From an uncultured bacterium (GTDB lineage: Bacteria; Bacillota; Clostridia; Oscillospirales; Ruminococcaceae), in contig CAJMQZ010000022.1 in NCBI GenBank assembly GCA_905215595.1, forward strand, positions 1 to 23,109: a stretch of DNA of 23,109 nt, read 5' to 3'. The notes below the pieces were generated by a model that was not told where the DNA came from, did no database searches, and saw only the letters and a program-made list of their open reading frames with translations. A program made the translations under genes and the position numbers. Each line of letters starts with the position of its first letter. Position 1 is the stretch's first letter. This document shows positions 1 through 8,030 of this stretch, piece by piece.

Positions 1-2
1 CA

Positions 3-344
3 TGGCTGCACCAGTGGAGCCGCACCAGCGGGCTGAGCCAGTGCTGGGCGCTGGAACCCACCCGCAGCGGGCGCACCCGCATCCGCAATGTGCTGGCGGA
101 TAAGTACATCGACCTTGTGGGCATGAACACCGCCAACGGCGCACAGGCGCAGATCTGGAACTATGTGGCGGGCGGCAATCAGGAGTGGACGCTGGAACGC
201 ATCGACCCCGATGCTGCCCAGACCGGCAAGCGCGCCGGGGAAGCCAAAGACCCCCAGCCCACGCCCAGCCAGCGCAAGCACCAGAACGATCTGGTGCGCA
301 AGCTGAACAGCGCAGGCAAGGGCCGCGCCGGGCGCAAGGCATAA
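3..344 (+). CDS. C-terminal fragment of a ricin-type (RICIN) lectin-domain protein
   Basis: Only the end of this gene is in the window; the reading frame is open from base 3 with no start required, and stops at TAA 342-344. The visible 113 residues begin in the middle of a beta-trefoil lectin domain. They show the family's QxW-type motifs: a W-L-H-Q-W start, then Q-I-W-N-Y, and near residue 60 N-Q-E-W followed by T-L-E. Such domains bind sugars and are usually appended to secreted hydrolases or cell-wall enzymes. After the lectin domain comes a tail of about 45 residues rich in Lys, Arg, Gln and Pro with no recognisable fold. The enzyme or other domain that the lectin serves lies upstream and cannot be named. 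The gene ends just before a terminator-like hairpin. An ATG at 90 lies inside the lectin domain and is unlikely to be the true start. Confidence 0.75.
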   Translation, partial: WLHQWSRTSGLSQCWALEPTRSGRTRIRNVLADKYIDLVGMNTANGAQAQIWNYVAGGNQEWTLERIDPDAAQTGKRAGEAKDPQPTPSQRKHQNDLVRKLNSAGKGRAGRKA

Positions 345-398
345 ATCGAAAAACGCTTCCGCTGCTTTGTGTGGGCATCCGCAGCGGAGGTACTTCCC

Positions 399-441
399 AA
401 AGGGCTGCTGCACAGCGTTTCATGCAGCAGCCCTTTCTTAT
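399..441 (+). terminator. Rho-independent terminator after the lectin-domain gene
   Basis: A perfect 14-bp stem (399-412 with 423-436, AAAGGGCTGCTGCA and its complement) closes a 10-base loop and ends in TTTCTTAT. The U-tract is short, so termination may be partial. Confidence 0.7.
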
Positions 442-454
442 GAAAAGAGATACG

Positions 455-483
455 CGTATGCCGCCGCGCAGCGGCGGCATACG
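455..483. repeat. 13-bp palindromic hairpin with a 3-base loop
   Basis: CGTATGCCGCCGC at 455-467 pairs perfectly with 471-483 around the loop GCA. It has no T-run, so it is not a standard terminator. A smaller hairpin TCGCC-ctct-GGCGA follows at about 493-506. Together they look like an intergenic repeat element between the lectin and Nudix genes. Confidence 0.55.
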
Positions 484-536
484 GTAAGCATTCTCGCCCT
501 CTGGCGAAAATATCGGACAAAAAAGGAGAACGACCC

Positions 537-1046
537 ATGAACTTAGGCGCATTTATGAACCCGGAATTTCCCATCTTCAGCACCACCCTTTGCTATCTGG
601 AGCGGGAGGACGCTTACCTGATGCTGCACCGCATCAAAAAGCAGGACGACTACAACCACGACAAATGGGTGGGCGTGGGCGGCAAATTTGAGCGGTTTGA
701 AAGCCCGGAGGACTGCCTTGTGCGGGAGGTGCGGGAGGAGACCGGCCTTACCCTGACGCGCTACCGTGCCCGGGGACTGCTGACCTTTGTGTGGGGCAAT
801 ATGACCGAGTTCATCCACCTGTACACCGCCGACCGGTGGGAGGGCGAGATGATAAGGGGCGATGCCTGCGCCGAGGGAGAACTGCAGTGGGTGCAAAAGA
901 CTGAGGTGCATAAGCTGCCCATCTGGGAGGGAGATAAGCTGTTTTTCCGTCTGCTGGAGGAAGAGCACCCCTACTTTTCCCTCAAGCTGGTGTATGACGG
1001 CGACACCCTGAAACAGGCCGTGCTGGACGGGAAACGCATTGTATAA
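537..1046 (+). CDS. Nudix hydrolase, MutT / 8-oxo-dGTP diphosphatase type
   Basis: This 169-residue protein carries a complete Nudix box, G-x5-E-x7-R-E-V-R-E-E-T-G-L, from Gly49 to Leu71. The box binds Mg2+ and cleaves a nucleoside diphosphate linked to another group. The N-terminal strand (S-T-T-L-C-Y-L), then the W-V-G-V-G-G-K segment before the box, resembles MutT-like proteins annotated as 8-oxo-dGTP diphosphatases, which clean oxidised nucleotides from the pool. Substrate cannot be fixed from sequence alone. The start at 537 is chosen because AGGAGA (524-529) sits 7 bases upstream; a second in-frame ATG at 555 has no comparable site. It appears to be a single-gene unit: a terminator precedes it and 284 bases separate it from nagE. 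No clear terminator follows. Confidence 0.85.
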   Translation: MNLGAFMNPEFPIFSTTLCYLEREDAYLMLHRIKKQDDYNHDKWVGVGGKFERFESPEDCLVREVREETGLTLTRYRARGLLTFVWGNMTEFIHLYTADRWEGEMIRGDACAEGELQWVQKTEVHKLPIWEGDKLFFRLLEEEHPYFSLKLVYDGDTLKQAVLDGKRIV

Positions 1047-1224
1047 AATGTACGGATGCAGAGACCTATGGTGGGATGCAACCATTTGGACAAAATAGAC
1101 ATAAAAAGAAAAGATTTTTCAGCACTTAAATCAGGACGCGTGCAGAAAAAACAAAAAATACTTACAGTTGTGCCATCGAATAAGGACTTTTGACGCATTT
1201 TGATAGAAAAAAGACGAAAACCAC

Positions 1225-1252
1225 TTTCTTTTTTTGCAAAATATGTTACTAT
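1225..1252 (+). promoter_or_regulatory. Probable extended -10 promoter for nagE
   Basis: TGTTACTAT (1244-1252) fits an extended -10 (TGn followed by TACTAT). A weak -35-like TTTCTT lies at 1225-1230, 13 bases before the TG. TGTTAC recurs at 1255-1260, one helical turn later, which could be a regulatory half-site. The rest of the 1047-1330 gap is AT-rich with nothing else I can name. Confidence 0.45.
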
Positions 1253-1330
1253 TCTGTTACGGAACTATGGACGGCCTGCAACCAGAGACTGTCTGTAAAC
1301 ACAAACATTCTTTAAGGAGGAATGTGTCTT

Positions 1331-2797
1331 ATGATGAAGTATCTCCAGAAACTGGGCAAAGCTTTGATGCTTCCCGTCGCTGTGCTGCCGATCTGCGGCA
1401 TCCTGATGGGTCTTGGTTATGCCCTCGCTCCGGGCGTTATGGGCGTTCCCGGTGCAGCAACCTCCGGTGCAGCTTACACCGTTGGCTTCCTGCTGGTCAA
1501 GGCAGGCGGCGCTCTGATCGATAACATGGCATGGCTGTTTGCCATCGGTGCCGCTGTCGGCCTTGCTGACAACGATGGTACCGCAGGTCTGGCCGGTCTG
1601 GTCAGCTTCCTGATGATGCAGCAGCTGCTGAACCCCGGCGTGGTCGGCATGGTGCGCCATCTGGAAGAGGGCACCGCTACCTACATTGCCTTCCAGAAGG
1701 TCGCCGGCAACTCCTTCATCGGCATTCTGGCCGCTGTTGTGGGCGCTGCCTGCTACAACAAGTTCAAGGATATCCAGCTGCCTGACTGGCTGGCATTCTT
1801 CTCCGGCAAGCGCTTCGTTGCAATCGCTACCGGTCTGATCTCCATTCTGGTGTCCGTTGTTCTGCTGTTCGTCTGGCCCGTCATCTTCGACGCTCTGGTC
1901 GCAATCGGCAACGGCATCGCTGGCATGGACGGCATCGGCGCCGGCATCTACGCCTTCCTGAACCGTCTGCTGATCCCCACCGGCCTGCACCACGCTCTGA
2001 ACAACGTGTTCTGGTTCGACACCATCGGCCTGGGCGACCTGTCCCACTTCTGGGCAGGCGAGACCAGCGCGGATGTGGGCTGGAGCCTGGGTATGTACAT
2101 GTCCGGCTTCTTCCCCTGCATGATGTTCGGTATTGCCGGTGCTGCTCTGGCTATGGTCAAGACCGCTAAGAACAAGAAGGCTGCTATCGGCCTGGTTCTG
2201 TCCGCTGCAATCTGCGCCTTCGTCTGCGGCGTTACCGAGCCCTTCGAGTTCGGCTTCATGTTCCTGTGCTTCCCGCTGTACGTTGTGTACTCCGCTCTGT
2301 ACGGCATCTTCACCGTCATCACCTACTACTCCGGTTTCCGTGCTGGCTTCTGCTTCTCCGCAGGCGCTACCGACCTGGTGTTCTCCGCTTCTCTGCCCGC
2401 AGCTGCTAAGACTTGGATGATCATTCCTCTGGGCATCGCAGCATTCCTGGTGTTCTACTTCGTGTTCTACTTCGCCATCACCAAGTTCGACCTGAAGACT
2501 CCCGGCCGTGAGGATGACGACGAAGAGGCTGAGAAGAAGGTCGTTCTGGCCAACAACAACTACACCGAAGTCGCTTCTGCTGTTCTGGCTGCTGTCGGCG
2601 GCAAGGAGAACGTGAAGGAAGTTGGTTACTGCGCAACCCGTCTGCGCTTTGAGGTCAAGGATAACGCCAAGGTGGACGAGAAGGCTGTCAAGGCCGCTGG
2701 TGCTGCCGGTGTCATCCGCCCCAGCAAGAACGCTTGCCAGGTGATCATCGGCACCAAGGTTCAGTTCGTGTACGACGAGCTGAAGAAGATGCTGTAA
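1331..2797 (+). CDS. nagE: PTS N-acetylglucosamine-type permease, EIIC-EIIB fusion
   Basis: This membrane permease of the phosphotransferase system imports and phosphorylates a sugar. About 488 residues are arranged as EIIC (roughly 1-395, multiple hydrophobic helices) followed by EIIB (roughly 412-488). The EIIC part has T-G-L-H-H-A-L-N (His220, His221) and G-V-T-E-P-F-E-F (Glu303), the signature of the glucose/GlcNAc family; the former is typical of GlcNAc permeases. EIIB shows G-Y-C-A-T-R-L-R with phospho-acceptor Cys434. There is no EIIA domain, unlike E. coli NagE, so a separate EIIA-Glc must donate phosphate. I prefer the ATG at 1331 (or 1334) because AGGAGG at 1315-1320 is about 10 bases upstream; the ATG at 1322 is too close. 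Codon choice is strongly biased to C/T-ending preferred codons, as expected of a highly expressed gene. nagA downstream supports GlcNAc specificity. Confidence 0.9.
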   Translation: MMKYLQKLGKALMLPVAVLPICGILMGLGYALAPGVMGVPGAATSGAAYTVGFLLVKAGGALIDNMAWLFAIGAAVGLADNDGTAGLAGLVSFLMMQQLLNPGVVGMVRHLEEGTATYIAFQKVAGNSFIGILAAVVGAACYNKFKDIQLPDWLAFFSGKRFVAIATGLISILVSVVLLFVWPVIFDALVAIGNGIAGMDGIGAGIYAFLNRLLIPTGLHHALNNVFWFDTIGLGDLSHFWAGETSADVGWSLGMYMSGFFPCMMFGIAGAALAMVKTAKNKKAAIGLVLSAAICAFVCGVTEPFEFGFMFLCFPLYVVYSALYGIFTVITYYSGFRAGFCFSAGATDLVFSASLPAAAKTWMIIPLGIAAFLVFYFVFYFAITKFDLKTPGREDDDEEAEKKVVLANNNYTEVASAVLAAVGGKENVKEVGYCATRLRFEVKDNAKVDEKAVKAAGAAGVIRPSKNACQVIIGTKVQFVYDELKKML

Positions 2798-2824
2798 CTG
2801 GCACTTCGGTAAAACAAAACAGGC

Positions 2825-2898
2825 GCGGAGGGCTGGTTGCCTCCGCATGACACCGCCGGGGGCGGGCGCAGAAAGCGCCCGTTCCCGGCGGCTTTTTG
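2825..2898 (+). terminator. Strong terminator after nagE
   Basis: The main hairpin pairs CCGCCGGG (2853-2860) with CCCGGCGG (2884-2891), and inside it CGGGCGC (2863-2869) with GCGCCCG (2875-2881). CTTTTTG follows at 2892-2898. A smaller 7-bp hairpin, GCGGAGG with CCTCCGC (2825-2846), stands just before it. Confidence 0.85.
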
Positions 2899-2913
2899 TT
2901 CACACAAACCGCT

Positions 2914-2941
2914 TTTCTTCCAAAAAGGAACGTGTTATACT
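2914..2941 (+). promoter_or_regulatory. Extended -10 promoter for nagA
   Basis: TGTTATACT (2933-2941) is an extended -10 with TATACT as core. TTTCTT at 2914-2919 ends 13 bases before the TG, the same arrangement as upstream of nagE. It lies after the nagE terminator, so nagA can be expressed independently. Confidence 0.5.
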
Positions 2942-3004
2942 CAGATCAAATGGATGCGGCTTCCCCGCAGGGAGGCGGCCGCTGAGAAGAACGAGGTGTT
3001 TTGC

Positions 3005-4132
3005 ATGATCATTCAGAATGCACTGGTTTATACGCCGCGCCACACCTTTGAGCGCGGTACGCTGTTCATCCGCAACGGGCGCATCGTGCCCTTTGCCGCC
3101 CCGGAAGCGGGCGAAGAGGTGATCGACGCCGAGGGCCTGTATGCCCTGCCGGGTCTGGTGGACATCCACTTCCACGGGGCCATGGGCAAGGACTTCTGCG
3201 ACGGCACCGAGGAGGCCATTCAGACGCTGGCCGACTTTGAGGCCAGCAAGGGCGTGCTGGCCATCTGCCCTGCCACCATGACCTACCCGGAAGAGTTTTT
3301 GAACCATGTGATGGACGCCGCCGCCGCCCACAAAAACGGCAAGGGCGCAGATCTGGTGGGCATCAACATGGAAGGCCCCTTCATCAGCCCCAAGAAGGTG
3401 GGTGCCCAGAACCCGGAGTATGTGCAGGGTGCTGACGCGGGGATGTTCCGCCGCCTGCAGAAGCGCGCGGGCGGCCTGATCAAGCTGGTGGACGTGGCCC
3501 CCGAAGAGCCGGGCAACCTGGATTTCATCAAGGAATGCCACAATGAGGTGCGCATCTCCATCGCCCACACCTGCACCGACTACGACACTGCCGTGCGGGC
3601 CTTTGAGGCCGGTGCCACCCACATGACCCACCTGTACAACGCCATGCCCGGCATCACCCACCGTGCGCCCGGCCCCATCATTGCAGCCATGGAGCACGAC
3701 GCCGAGGTGGAACTGATCACCGATAACGTGCACATCCACCCCGCCATGGTGCGGTTCACCTTCAACACCTTCGGGGACGACCGTGTCTGCCTGATCGCGG
3801 ACAGTGCCATGTCCTGCGGTCTGCCGGACGGCCAGTACAGTCTGGGCGGACAGGCCATCACGGTCAAGGGACCCCGCGCTACCCTGACCGAGCACCCGGA
3901 CACCATTGCAGGCAGCAACACCTGCCTGTACGACTGCATGAAGCGCGCCGTGCTGGAGATGAATGTGCCGCTGGAAAGCGCCGTCCGCGCCGCCAGCGAG
4001 ACCCCCGCCAAGAGCATCGGCGTGGATAACGATTACGGCAGCCTTGCCGCCGGACGCTACGGCAACGTCATCCTTGCGGACAAGGAACTGAACATCAAGG
4101 CCGTCATCCAGAAGGGCGTCCGCATCGTCTGA
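3005..4132 (+). CDS. nagA: N-acetylglucosamine-6-phosphate deacetylase
   Basis: This cytoplasmic amidohydrolase converts GlcNAc-6-P to glucosamine-6-P and acetate, the first step after PTS import. The 375-residue protein is of normal family length. It shows D-I-H-F-H-G with metal-site His55 and His57, M-E-G-P-F-I-S-P-K-K, A-H-T-C-T-D-Y-D, T-H-L-Y-N-A-M-P, D-N-V-H-I-H-P, and A-D-S-A-M with the catalytic Asp266 followed by G-L-P-D-G. I chose ATG 3005 because GAGGTG (2993-2998) is 6 bases upstream and the protein then begins with the usual short beta-strand M-I-I-Q-N-A; the open frame extends back to 2837 but that stretch is intergenic and contains the promoter. nagB is not in the window, so the deaminase step must be encoded elsewhere. 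The gene ends at a bidirectional terminator shared with the convergent icd. Confidence 0.95.
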   Translation: MIIQNALVYTPRHTFERGTLFIRNGRIVPFAAPEAGEEVIDAEGLYALPGLVDIHFHGAMGKDFCDGTEEAIQTLADFEASKGVLAICPATMTYPEEFLNHVMDAAAAHKNGKGADLVGINMEGPFISPKKVGAQNPEYVQGADAGMFRRLQKRAGGLIKLVDVAPEEPGNLDFIKECHNEVRISIAHTCTDYDTAVRAFEAGATHMTHLYNAMPGITHRAPGPIIAAMEHDAEVELITDNVHIHPAMVRFTFNTFGDDRVCLIADSAMSCGLPDGQYSLGGQAITVKGPRATLTEHPDTIAGSNTCLYDCMKRAVLEMNVPLESAVRAASETPAKSIGVDNDYGSLAAGRYGNVILADKELNIKAVIQKGVRIV

Positions 4133-4135
4133 GTT

Positions 4136-4192
4136 TTACAAAAAAGAGGCTGTTGCACAAGGATAAAATCCAGTGCAGCAGCCCCTTTTTTA
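4136..4192. terminator. Bidirectional terminator between nagA and icd
   Basis: GGCTGTTGCAC (4148-4158) pairs with GTGCAGCAGCC (4173-4183) with one G-U pair. It is followed by CCTTTTTTAT on the plus strand and preceded by ACAAAAAAG, a T-run on the minus strand, so it can end both convergent transcripts. Confidence 0.85.
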
Positions 4193-4206
4193 TAGTTCTT
4201 TTTCTG

Positions 4207-5418
4207 TTATGCCAGCTTGGCCTCCAAACGGGTGCGGATGGCCTTGATAAAGCCCTCGCTGTCCACGGCGGTGGGAGTGATGCCCTCTGCCAGACCGCAC
4301 AGGTCCTTGGTCATGATGCCCTCGTTCAGGGTCTGCAGGCTTGCGGCTTCCAGTGCCTCGCCAAAGTGCACCAGTTCCGGCAGGTTATCCAGCTCGCCGC
4401 GCTTCTTGAAGGCGCCCGACCATGCAAAGATGGTGGCCATGGGGTTGGTGGAGGTCTTTTCGCCCTTCAGATACTTATAGTAATGGCGGGTGACGGTGCC
4501 GTGGGCGGCCTCGTACTCGTATTTGCCGTCCGGGCTGACCAGCACACTGGTCATCATGGCCAGCGAACCAAAGGCGGTAGACACCATATCGCTCATCACA
4601 TCGCCGTCGTAGTTCTTGCAGGCCCAGACAAAGCCGCCCTCGCTGCGAATGACGCGTGCCACGATATCGTCGATCAGGCTGTAAAAGTAGGTGATGCCGG
4701 CAGCCTCGAACTTTTCCTTGTACTCGGCATCGTAAGTCTCCTGAAAGATGTCCTTGAAGGTGTGGTCGTACTTCTTGGAGATGGTGTCCTTTGCACCGAA
4801 CCACAGATCCTGCTTCACATCCAGTGCGTAGTTGAAGCAGCTGCGGGCAAAGCTGCGGATGGAATCATCCTTGTTGTACTGGCCCTGCAGAACGCCAGCG
4901 CCCTCAAAATCAAAGACGGTGGCGCGCTGCTCAGAGCCATCGGCACCGGTGAACACCAGTTCAGCCTTGCCTGCACCCGGGATGCGGAACTCGGTGCACT
5001 TGTACACATCGCCGTAGGCGTGGCGGGCAATGGTGATGGGCTTTTTCCAGTTCTTGACCACCGGCTGGATGCTGTCGATCATAATGGGTGCGCGGAACAC
5101 GGTGCCGTCCAGCACAGCGCGGATGGTGCCGTTGGGGCTCTTCCACATCTCGTGCAGCTTGTACTCCTCCACGCGCTGGGCGTTGGGGGTGATGGTGGCG
5201 CACTTGACCGACACGCCGTACTTCTTGTTGGCGAGGGCGGCATCCATGGTCACCTGATCTGCGGTGGCATCGCGGTTGGGCAGACCCAGATCGTAGTACT
5301 CGGTCTTGAGATCCACAAAGGGGAGGATCAGCTCGTCCTTGATCATCTTCCACAGGATGCGGGTCATCTCGTCGCCGTCCATCTCTACCAGCGGGGTCGT
5401 CATCTTGATCTTTTCCAT
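4207..5418 (-). CDS. icd: NADP-dependent isocitrate dehydrogenase, eukaryotic-like (type II) homodimeric form
   Basis: This enzyme oxidises isocitrate to 2-oxoglutarate with NADP, supplying carbon for glutamate and NADPH. The 403 residues match the usual length of the eukaryotic-type subfamily. Diagnostic stretches are P-L-V-E-M-D-G-D-E-M-T-R near the start, S-P-N-G-T-I-R (substrate-binding Ser/Asn/Arg), V-F-R-A-P-I, D-D-I-V-A-R with N-Y-D-G-D-V-M-S-D (metal-binding Asp residues), and E-A-A-H-G-T-V-T-R-H-Y followed by T-S-T-N-P-M-A (NADP binding). A purine-rich AGGAAAGG lies about 10 bases upstream of the ATG. The aminotransferase gene ends 60 bases upstream on the same strand, so the two are probably co-transcribed. 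A short GC palindrome (5457-5471) in that gap could cause partial attenuation. The neighbouring aminotransferase may use the 2-oxoglutarate/glutamate pair; that link is inference. Confidence 0.95.
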   Translation of the reverse strand: MEKIKMTTPLVEMDGDEMTRILWKMIKDELILPFVDLKTEYYDLGLPNRDATADQVTMDAALANKKYGVSVKCATITPNAQRVEEYKLHEMWKSPNGTIRAVLDGTVFRAPIMIDSIQPVVKNWKKPITIARHAYGDVYKCTEFRIPGAGKAELVFTGADGSEQRATVFDFEGAGVLQGQYNKDDSIRSFARSCFNYALDVKQDLWFGAKDTISKKYDHTFKDIFQETYDAEYKEKFEAAGITYFYSLIDDIVARVIRSEGGFVWACKNYDGDVMSDMVSTAFGSLAMMTSVLVSPDGKYEYEAAHGTVTRHYYKYLKGEKTSTNPMATIFAWSGAFKKRGELDNLPELVHFGEALEAASLQTLNEGIMTKDLCGLAEGITPTAVDSEGFIKAIRTRLEAKLA

Positions 5419-5478
5419 AGCAGGTTTCCCTTTCCTCTATTGGTTGTGTATTTTATGCCCCGGGCCGGGGCGTTCCGG

Positions 5479-6666
5479 TTACTTGCGGTAGGCGGCTGCC
5501 AGCTTTTCAAAGGCGGGCAGGCTGCGCTTTACCTTTTCGGTGTCGATGCAGTAGGCAAGGCGCACATAGCCCTTTACCCCAAAGCTGTCGCTGGGCACCA
5601 GCAGCAGATCAAATTTCCGGGCTTTCCGGCAGAAGGCGTTGGCGTCCTCTTCCAGTGCCTTGGGGAAGATATAGAAGGTGCCGCCCGGGCGCTCCACGGC
5701 AAAGCCCAGCGCGGTGAGTTTTTCGTACAACAGTTCCATGTTGGTCTGGTAGACCGAAAGGTCGCTGGTCACCTTCTGGCAGCGGCTGACCGCCCGCTGG
5801 ATGATGCTGGGCGGGCAGTTGTGGCCGGTAAAGCGGGAGATCTGGCTCATCATGTCCACAAGGATGTCCTCGCCCTCGCACCCCGGGCGCACTGCCACAT
5901 AACCCAGACGCTCGCCGGGCAGGCTCAGGCTTTTGGAGTAGGAGAAGCAGGTCAGGGTGTGGGGGTAGAACGCCGCCGGGTAGGGCACGGTCTTGCCATC
6001 AAAAACGATATCCCGGTAGGGCTCGTCACTGACCAAGAAGATATTGTGTCCATACTGGGCGCTTTTTTCGGTCAGAATCGCCGCCATGCGGGTCAGGGTG
6101 TCGGCAGAGTAGACCACGCCGGTGGGGTTGTTGGGGGTGTTGATGAGCACGCAGGTGACCTTTTCGGTCAGCATCTGTGCAAAGGCATCCAGATTGGGCT
6201 GGAAGGTGGGCGCCTGCGGCGGCACCACCCGCAGCACTGCGCCGGTGCCCGCCACATAGGGGCCGTACTCCGGGAAGTAAGGCGCAAAGGTCAGCACCTC
6301 GTCCCCGGGCTGGGTCACCGCCCGGATGGCGTGGGCGATCGCACCCGCTGCGCCGGTGGTGGGGAAGATGTGCTTTTGCGCATAGGGCAGGCCGAAGGTC
6401 TCGGTCAGATGCGCCGCCACTGCAGTGCGGAAGCCCGGGTCGCCCTGACTGGGGCAATAGCCGTGCAGGCTTACCGGCTCTTCCTGTGCCAGCAGGGTCT
6501 GCATGGCCTCAGTGAACTCCGGCGGGCAGGGCACGCTGGGGTTGCCCAGTGAATAATCGAACACGTTCTCGCTGCCGATCTGGGCAGCGCGCTGTCTGCC
6601 ATACATGAAGGTCTCGCGGATAACGCTTTTGTTGTTCAGCATGGCGCGGTAGGTCTCGTTCAGCAT
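5479..6666 (-). CDS. Class I/II (fold type I) PLP-dependent aminotransferase, aspartate-aminotransferase-like
   Basis: This 395-residue cytosolic enzyme transfers amino groups between an amino acid and a 2-oxo acid. The fold-type I marks are all present: N-N-P-T-G at 179-183, S-D-E-P-Y with cofactor-binding Asp214, the Schiff-base lysine Lys245 in S-Y-S-K-S, and phosphate-binding Arg253 in P-G-E-R-L-G-Y. Near the C-terminus V-R-L-A-Y supplies the carboxylate-binding Arg. The N-terminal S-L-G-N-P-S and G-Y-C-P-S-Q-G segments are those of proteins annotated as pyridoxal-phosphate aminotransferases in Clostridia. The exact substrates are not readable from sequence. The start follows AGAGGGAAAG a few bases upstream. 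It sits 60 bases before icd and 53 bases after the CDF gene on the same strand, suggesting one transcript with icd; a role with 2-oxoglutarate as amino acceptor fits that pairing but is inferred. Confidence 0.88.
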   Translation of the reverse strand: MLNETYRAMLNNKSVIRETFMYGRQRAAQIGSENVFDYSLGNPSVPCPPEFTEAMQTLLAQEEPVSLHGYCPSQGDPGFRTAVAAHLTETFGLPYAQKHIFPTTGAAGAIAHAIRAVTQPGDEVLTFAPYFPEYGPYVAGTGAVLRVVPPQAPTFQPNLDAFAQMLTEKVTCVLINTPNNPTGVVYSADTLTRMAAILTEKSAQYGHNIFLVSDEPYRDIVFDGKTVPYPAAFYPHTLTCFSYSKSLSLPGERLGYVAVRPGCEGEDILVDMMSQISRFTGHNCPPSIIQRAVSRCQKVTSDLSVYQTNMELLYEKLTALGFAVERPGGTFYIFPKALEEDANAFCRKARKFDLLLVPSDSFGVKGYVRLAYCIDTEKVKRSLPAFEKLAAAYRK

Positions 6667-6719
6667 ACTACTTTCCCTCTGCTTTCCTTATATCTGCACA
6701 GAGCCTGTGCGGCTCCCCC

Positions 6720-7904
6720 TCATTTATGCGCCGCAGCCGTATAGCTTTGTTCCAGCTTGATAATGCAGTTATAGGTGGGATCCTGCTCTTTGATGAACTG
6801 CTCCATCTGGGTCAGCAGCTCCACCTTGTCCCCGGCATAGCCCGCGGGGAGCACCAGATCGAAAAGCACATTGGTGTGGGTCTTGCCCGGCACGATGCGC
6901 AGGTCGTGCAGTGAGAGCGCCGGGTCCAGCTGGCGCAGCTTTTCGGTCAGGCGGCTGCGCAGCACCCCCACGGCGGCGTCCGAGGTGACGATGGGGTCAT
7001 AGTGGATGGTCACCATCAGATGGTCGTTTTTCATAAAGTCCCGCTCGATGTTGTCGATCAGGTCGTGCGCTTCCAGCGGGTCCTGCTCGGCGGGCAGTTC
7101 TACATGGATGGACGCAAACTGGTGGCCGGGACCGTAGTCGTGCACCATCAGGTCATGTACGCCCAGCACGCCGGGATAACCCATCACGGTCTGTTCGATA
7201 TGCTCCACCAGATCCTCGCTGGGGCTTTCGCCCAGCAGCGGGCTCAGGGTATCCATCACCAGACCCCAGCCGGAGATCAGGATGAACACCGCCACGCCCA
7301 CGCCCATCAGGCCGTCCAGTACATCCCAGCCGGTCACCCGGCAGAGGATGGCAGCCACCAGCACGGCAGCGGTGCTCAGCACGTCGTTGCGGCTGTCAGC
7401 GGCGGTGGCGATGAGGGTCTCGGAGGAAATGATACGGCCAATGGCACGGTTGAAGCTGCTCATCCACAGCTTGACCAGAATGGACACCGCCAGCACCGCC
7501 ACGGTCAGCCAGCCGAACTGCACCGGCGTGGGGTGCAGCACCTTGGTGACCGATTCCTTCAGCAGGGAAAAGCCGATGCCCAGAATGGTCACACTGACCA
7601 CCAGACCCGCCAGATACTCAAAGCGGGCATGACCGTAGGGATGCTCGGCATCCGGTGCCTTGGCAGCCAGCTTGAAGCCCACCAGACTGACGATATTGGA
7701 GGAAGCATCCGAAAGGTTGTTCAGTGCATCGGCAGTGATGGCGATAGAGCCGAACAGGGTACCTACCACAAACTTGCCCAGACAGAGCAGGATATTGCAC
7801 ACCATGCCCACCACACTGGCCAGATTGCCGTAGGCGGCGCGGACGCGGGGGTCCTGCGGAGAATTGGGACGGCGTATAAACAGACGAATCAAAAGCTGCG
7901 TCAT
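6720..7904 (-). CDS. Cation diffusion facilitator (CDF) metal exporter, possibly manganese type
   Basis: This 394-residue inner-membrane protein exports a divalent metal ion in exchange for protons. There are about six hydrophobic helices in residues 25-225, then a cytoplasmic domain (roughly 225-310) and a further C-terminal stretch to 394 that makes it longer than the compact 300-residue members. Family marks are A-D-A-L-N-N-L-S-D-A in TM2, H-P-Y-G-H-A-R-F-E-Y between TM2 and TM3, and A-D-S-R-N-D-V-L in TM5. The transport-site positions read Asn62/Asp66 and Asp170/Asp174. No His is present, unlike zinc exporters; an N-D-D-D set is, as I recall, associated with Mn2+ exporters such as MntE. 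I chose ATG 7904 because AAGGAG lies 6 bases upstream; the open frame back to 7943 covers the leader. It has its own promoter and heads the aminotransferase-icd run. Confidence 0.9.
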   Translation of the reverse strand: MTQLLIRLFIRRPNSPQDPRVRAAYGNLASVVGMVCNILLCLGKFVVGTLFGSIAITADALNNLSDASSNIVSLVGFKLAAKAPDAEHPYGHARFEYLAGLVVSVTILGIGFSLLKESVTKVLHPTPVQFGWLTVAVLAVSILVKLWMSSFNRAIGRIISSETLIATAADSRNDVLSTAAVLVAAILCRVTGWDVLDGLMGVGVAVFILISGWGLVMDTLSPLLGESPSEDLVEHIEQTVMGYPGVLGVHDLMVHDYGPGHQFASIHVELPAEQDPLEAHDLIDNIERDFMKNDHLMVTIHYDPIVTSDAAVGVLRSRLTEKLRQLDPALSLHDLRIVPGKTHTNVLFDLVLPAGYAGDKVELLTQMEQFIKEQDPTYNCIIKLEQSYTAAAHK

Positions 7905-7952
7905 AAAAGCTCCTTTCAGGCTGCGCATTTTCAGCGCACCCAATGTCCTTCT

Positions 7953-7981
7953 AGTATAGCATTTTGCTTTATGGTTTTAAA
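7953..7981 (-). promoter_or_regulatory. Promoter for the CDF-aminotransferase-icd run
   Basis: Read on the minus strand, TTTAAA (-35, plus 7976-7981) is followed after 17 bases by TATACT (-10, plus 7953-7958). The -10 lies about 50 bases upstream of the CDF start codon. Confidence 0.6.
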
Positions 7982-8030
7982 GGCGTTTCAAAAATTTCAT
8001 CCCATTACGCCGGATCTCAAACCGGGTTGC

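Noticed and set aside
1294..1307. TGTAAACACAAACA as a catabolite (cre) site before nagE
   Set aside because: It misses the central CG and the T following it that define cre sites; too weak to call.
1322..1330. ATG 1322 as the nagE start
   Set aside because: It is only one base after AGGAGG; the ATG at 1331 has normal spacing and gives the family's usual beginning.
1265..2848. 527-residue minus-strand open frame opposite nagE
   Set aside because: It is an antisense shadow of a highly biased gene; no motif, and composition is unlike any protein family.
4153..6552. 799-residue plus-strand open frame over icd and the aminotransferase
   Set aside because: The real genes are on the other strand with intact motifs and ribosome sites. 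The long frame is a by-product of GC-rich codon bias and its product is a low-information Gly/His/Ala/Leu mix.
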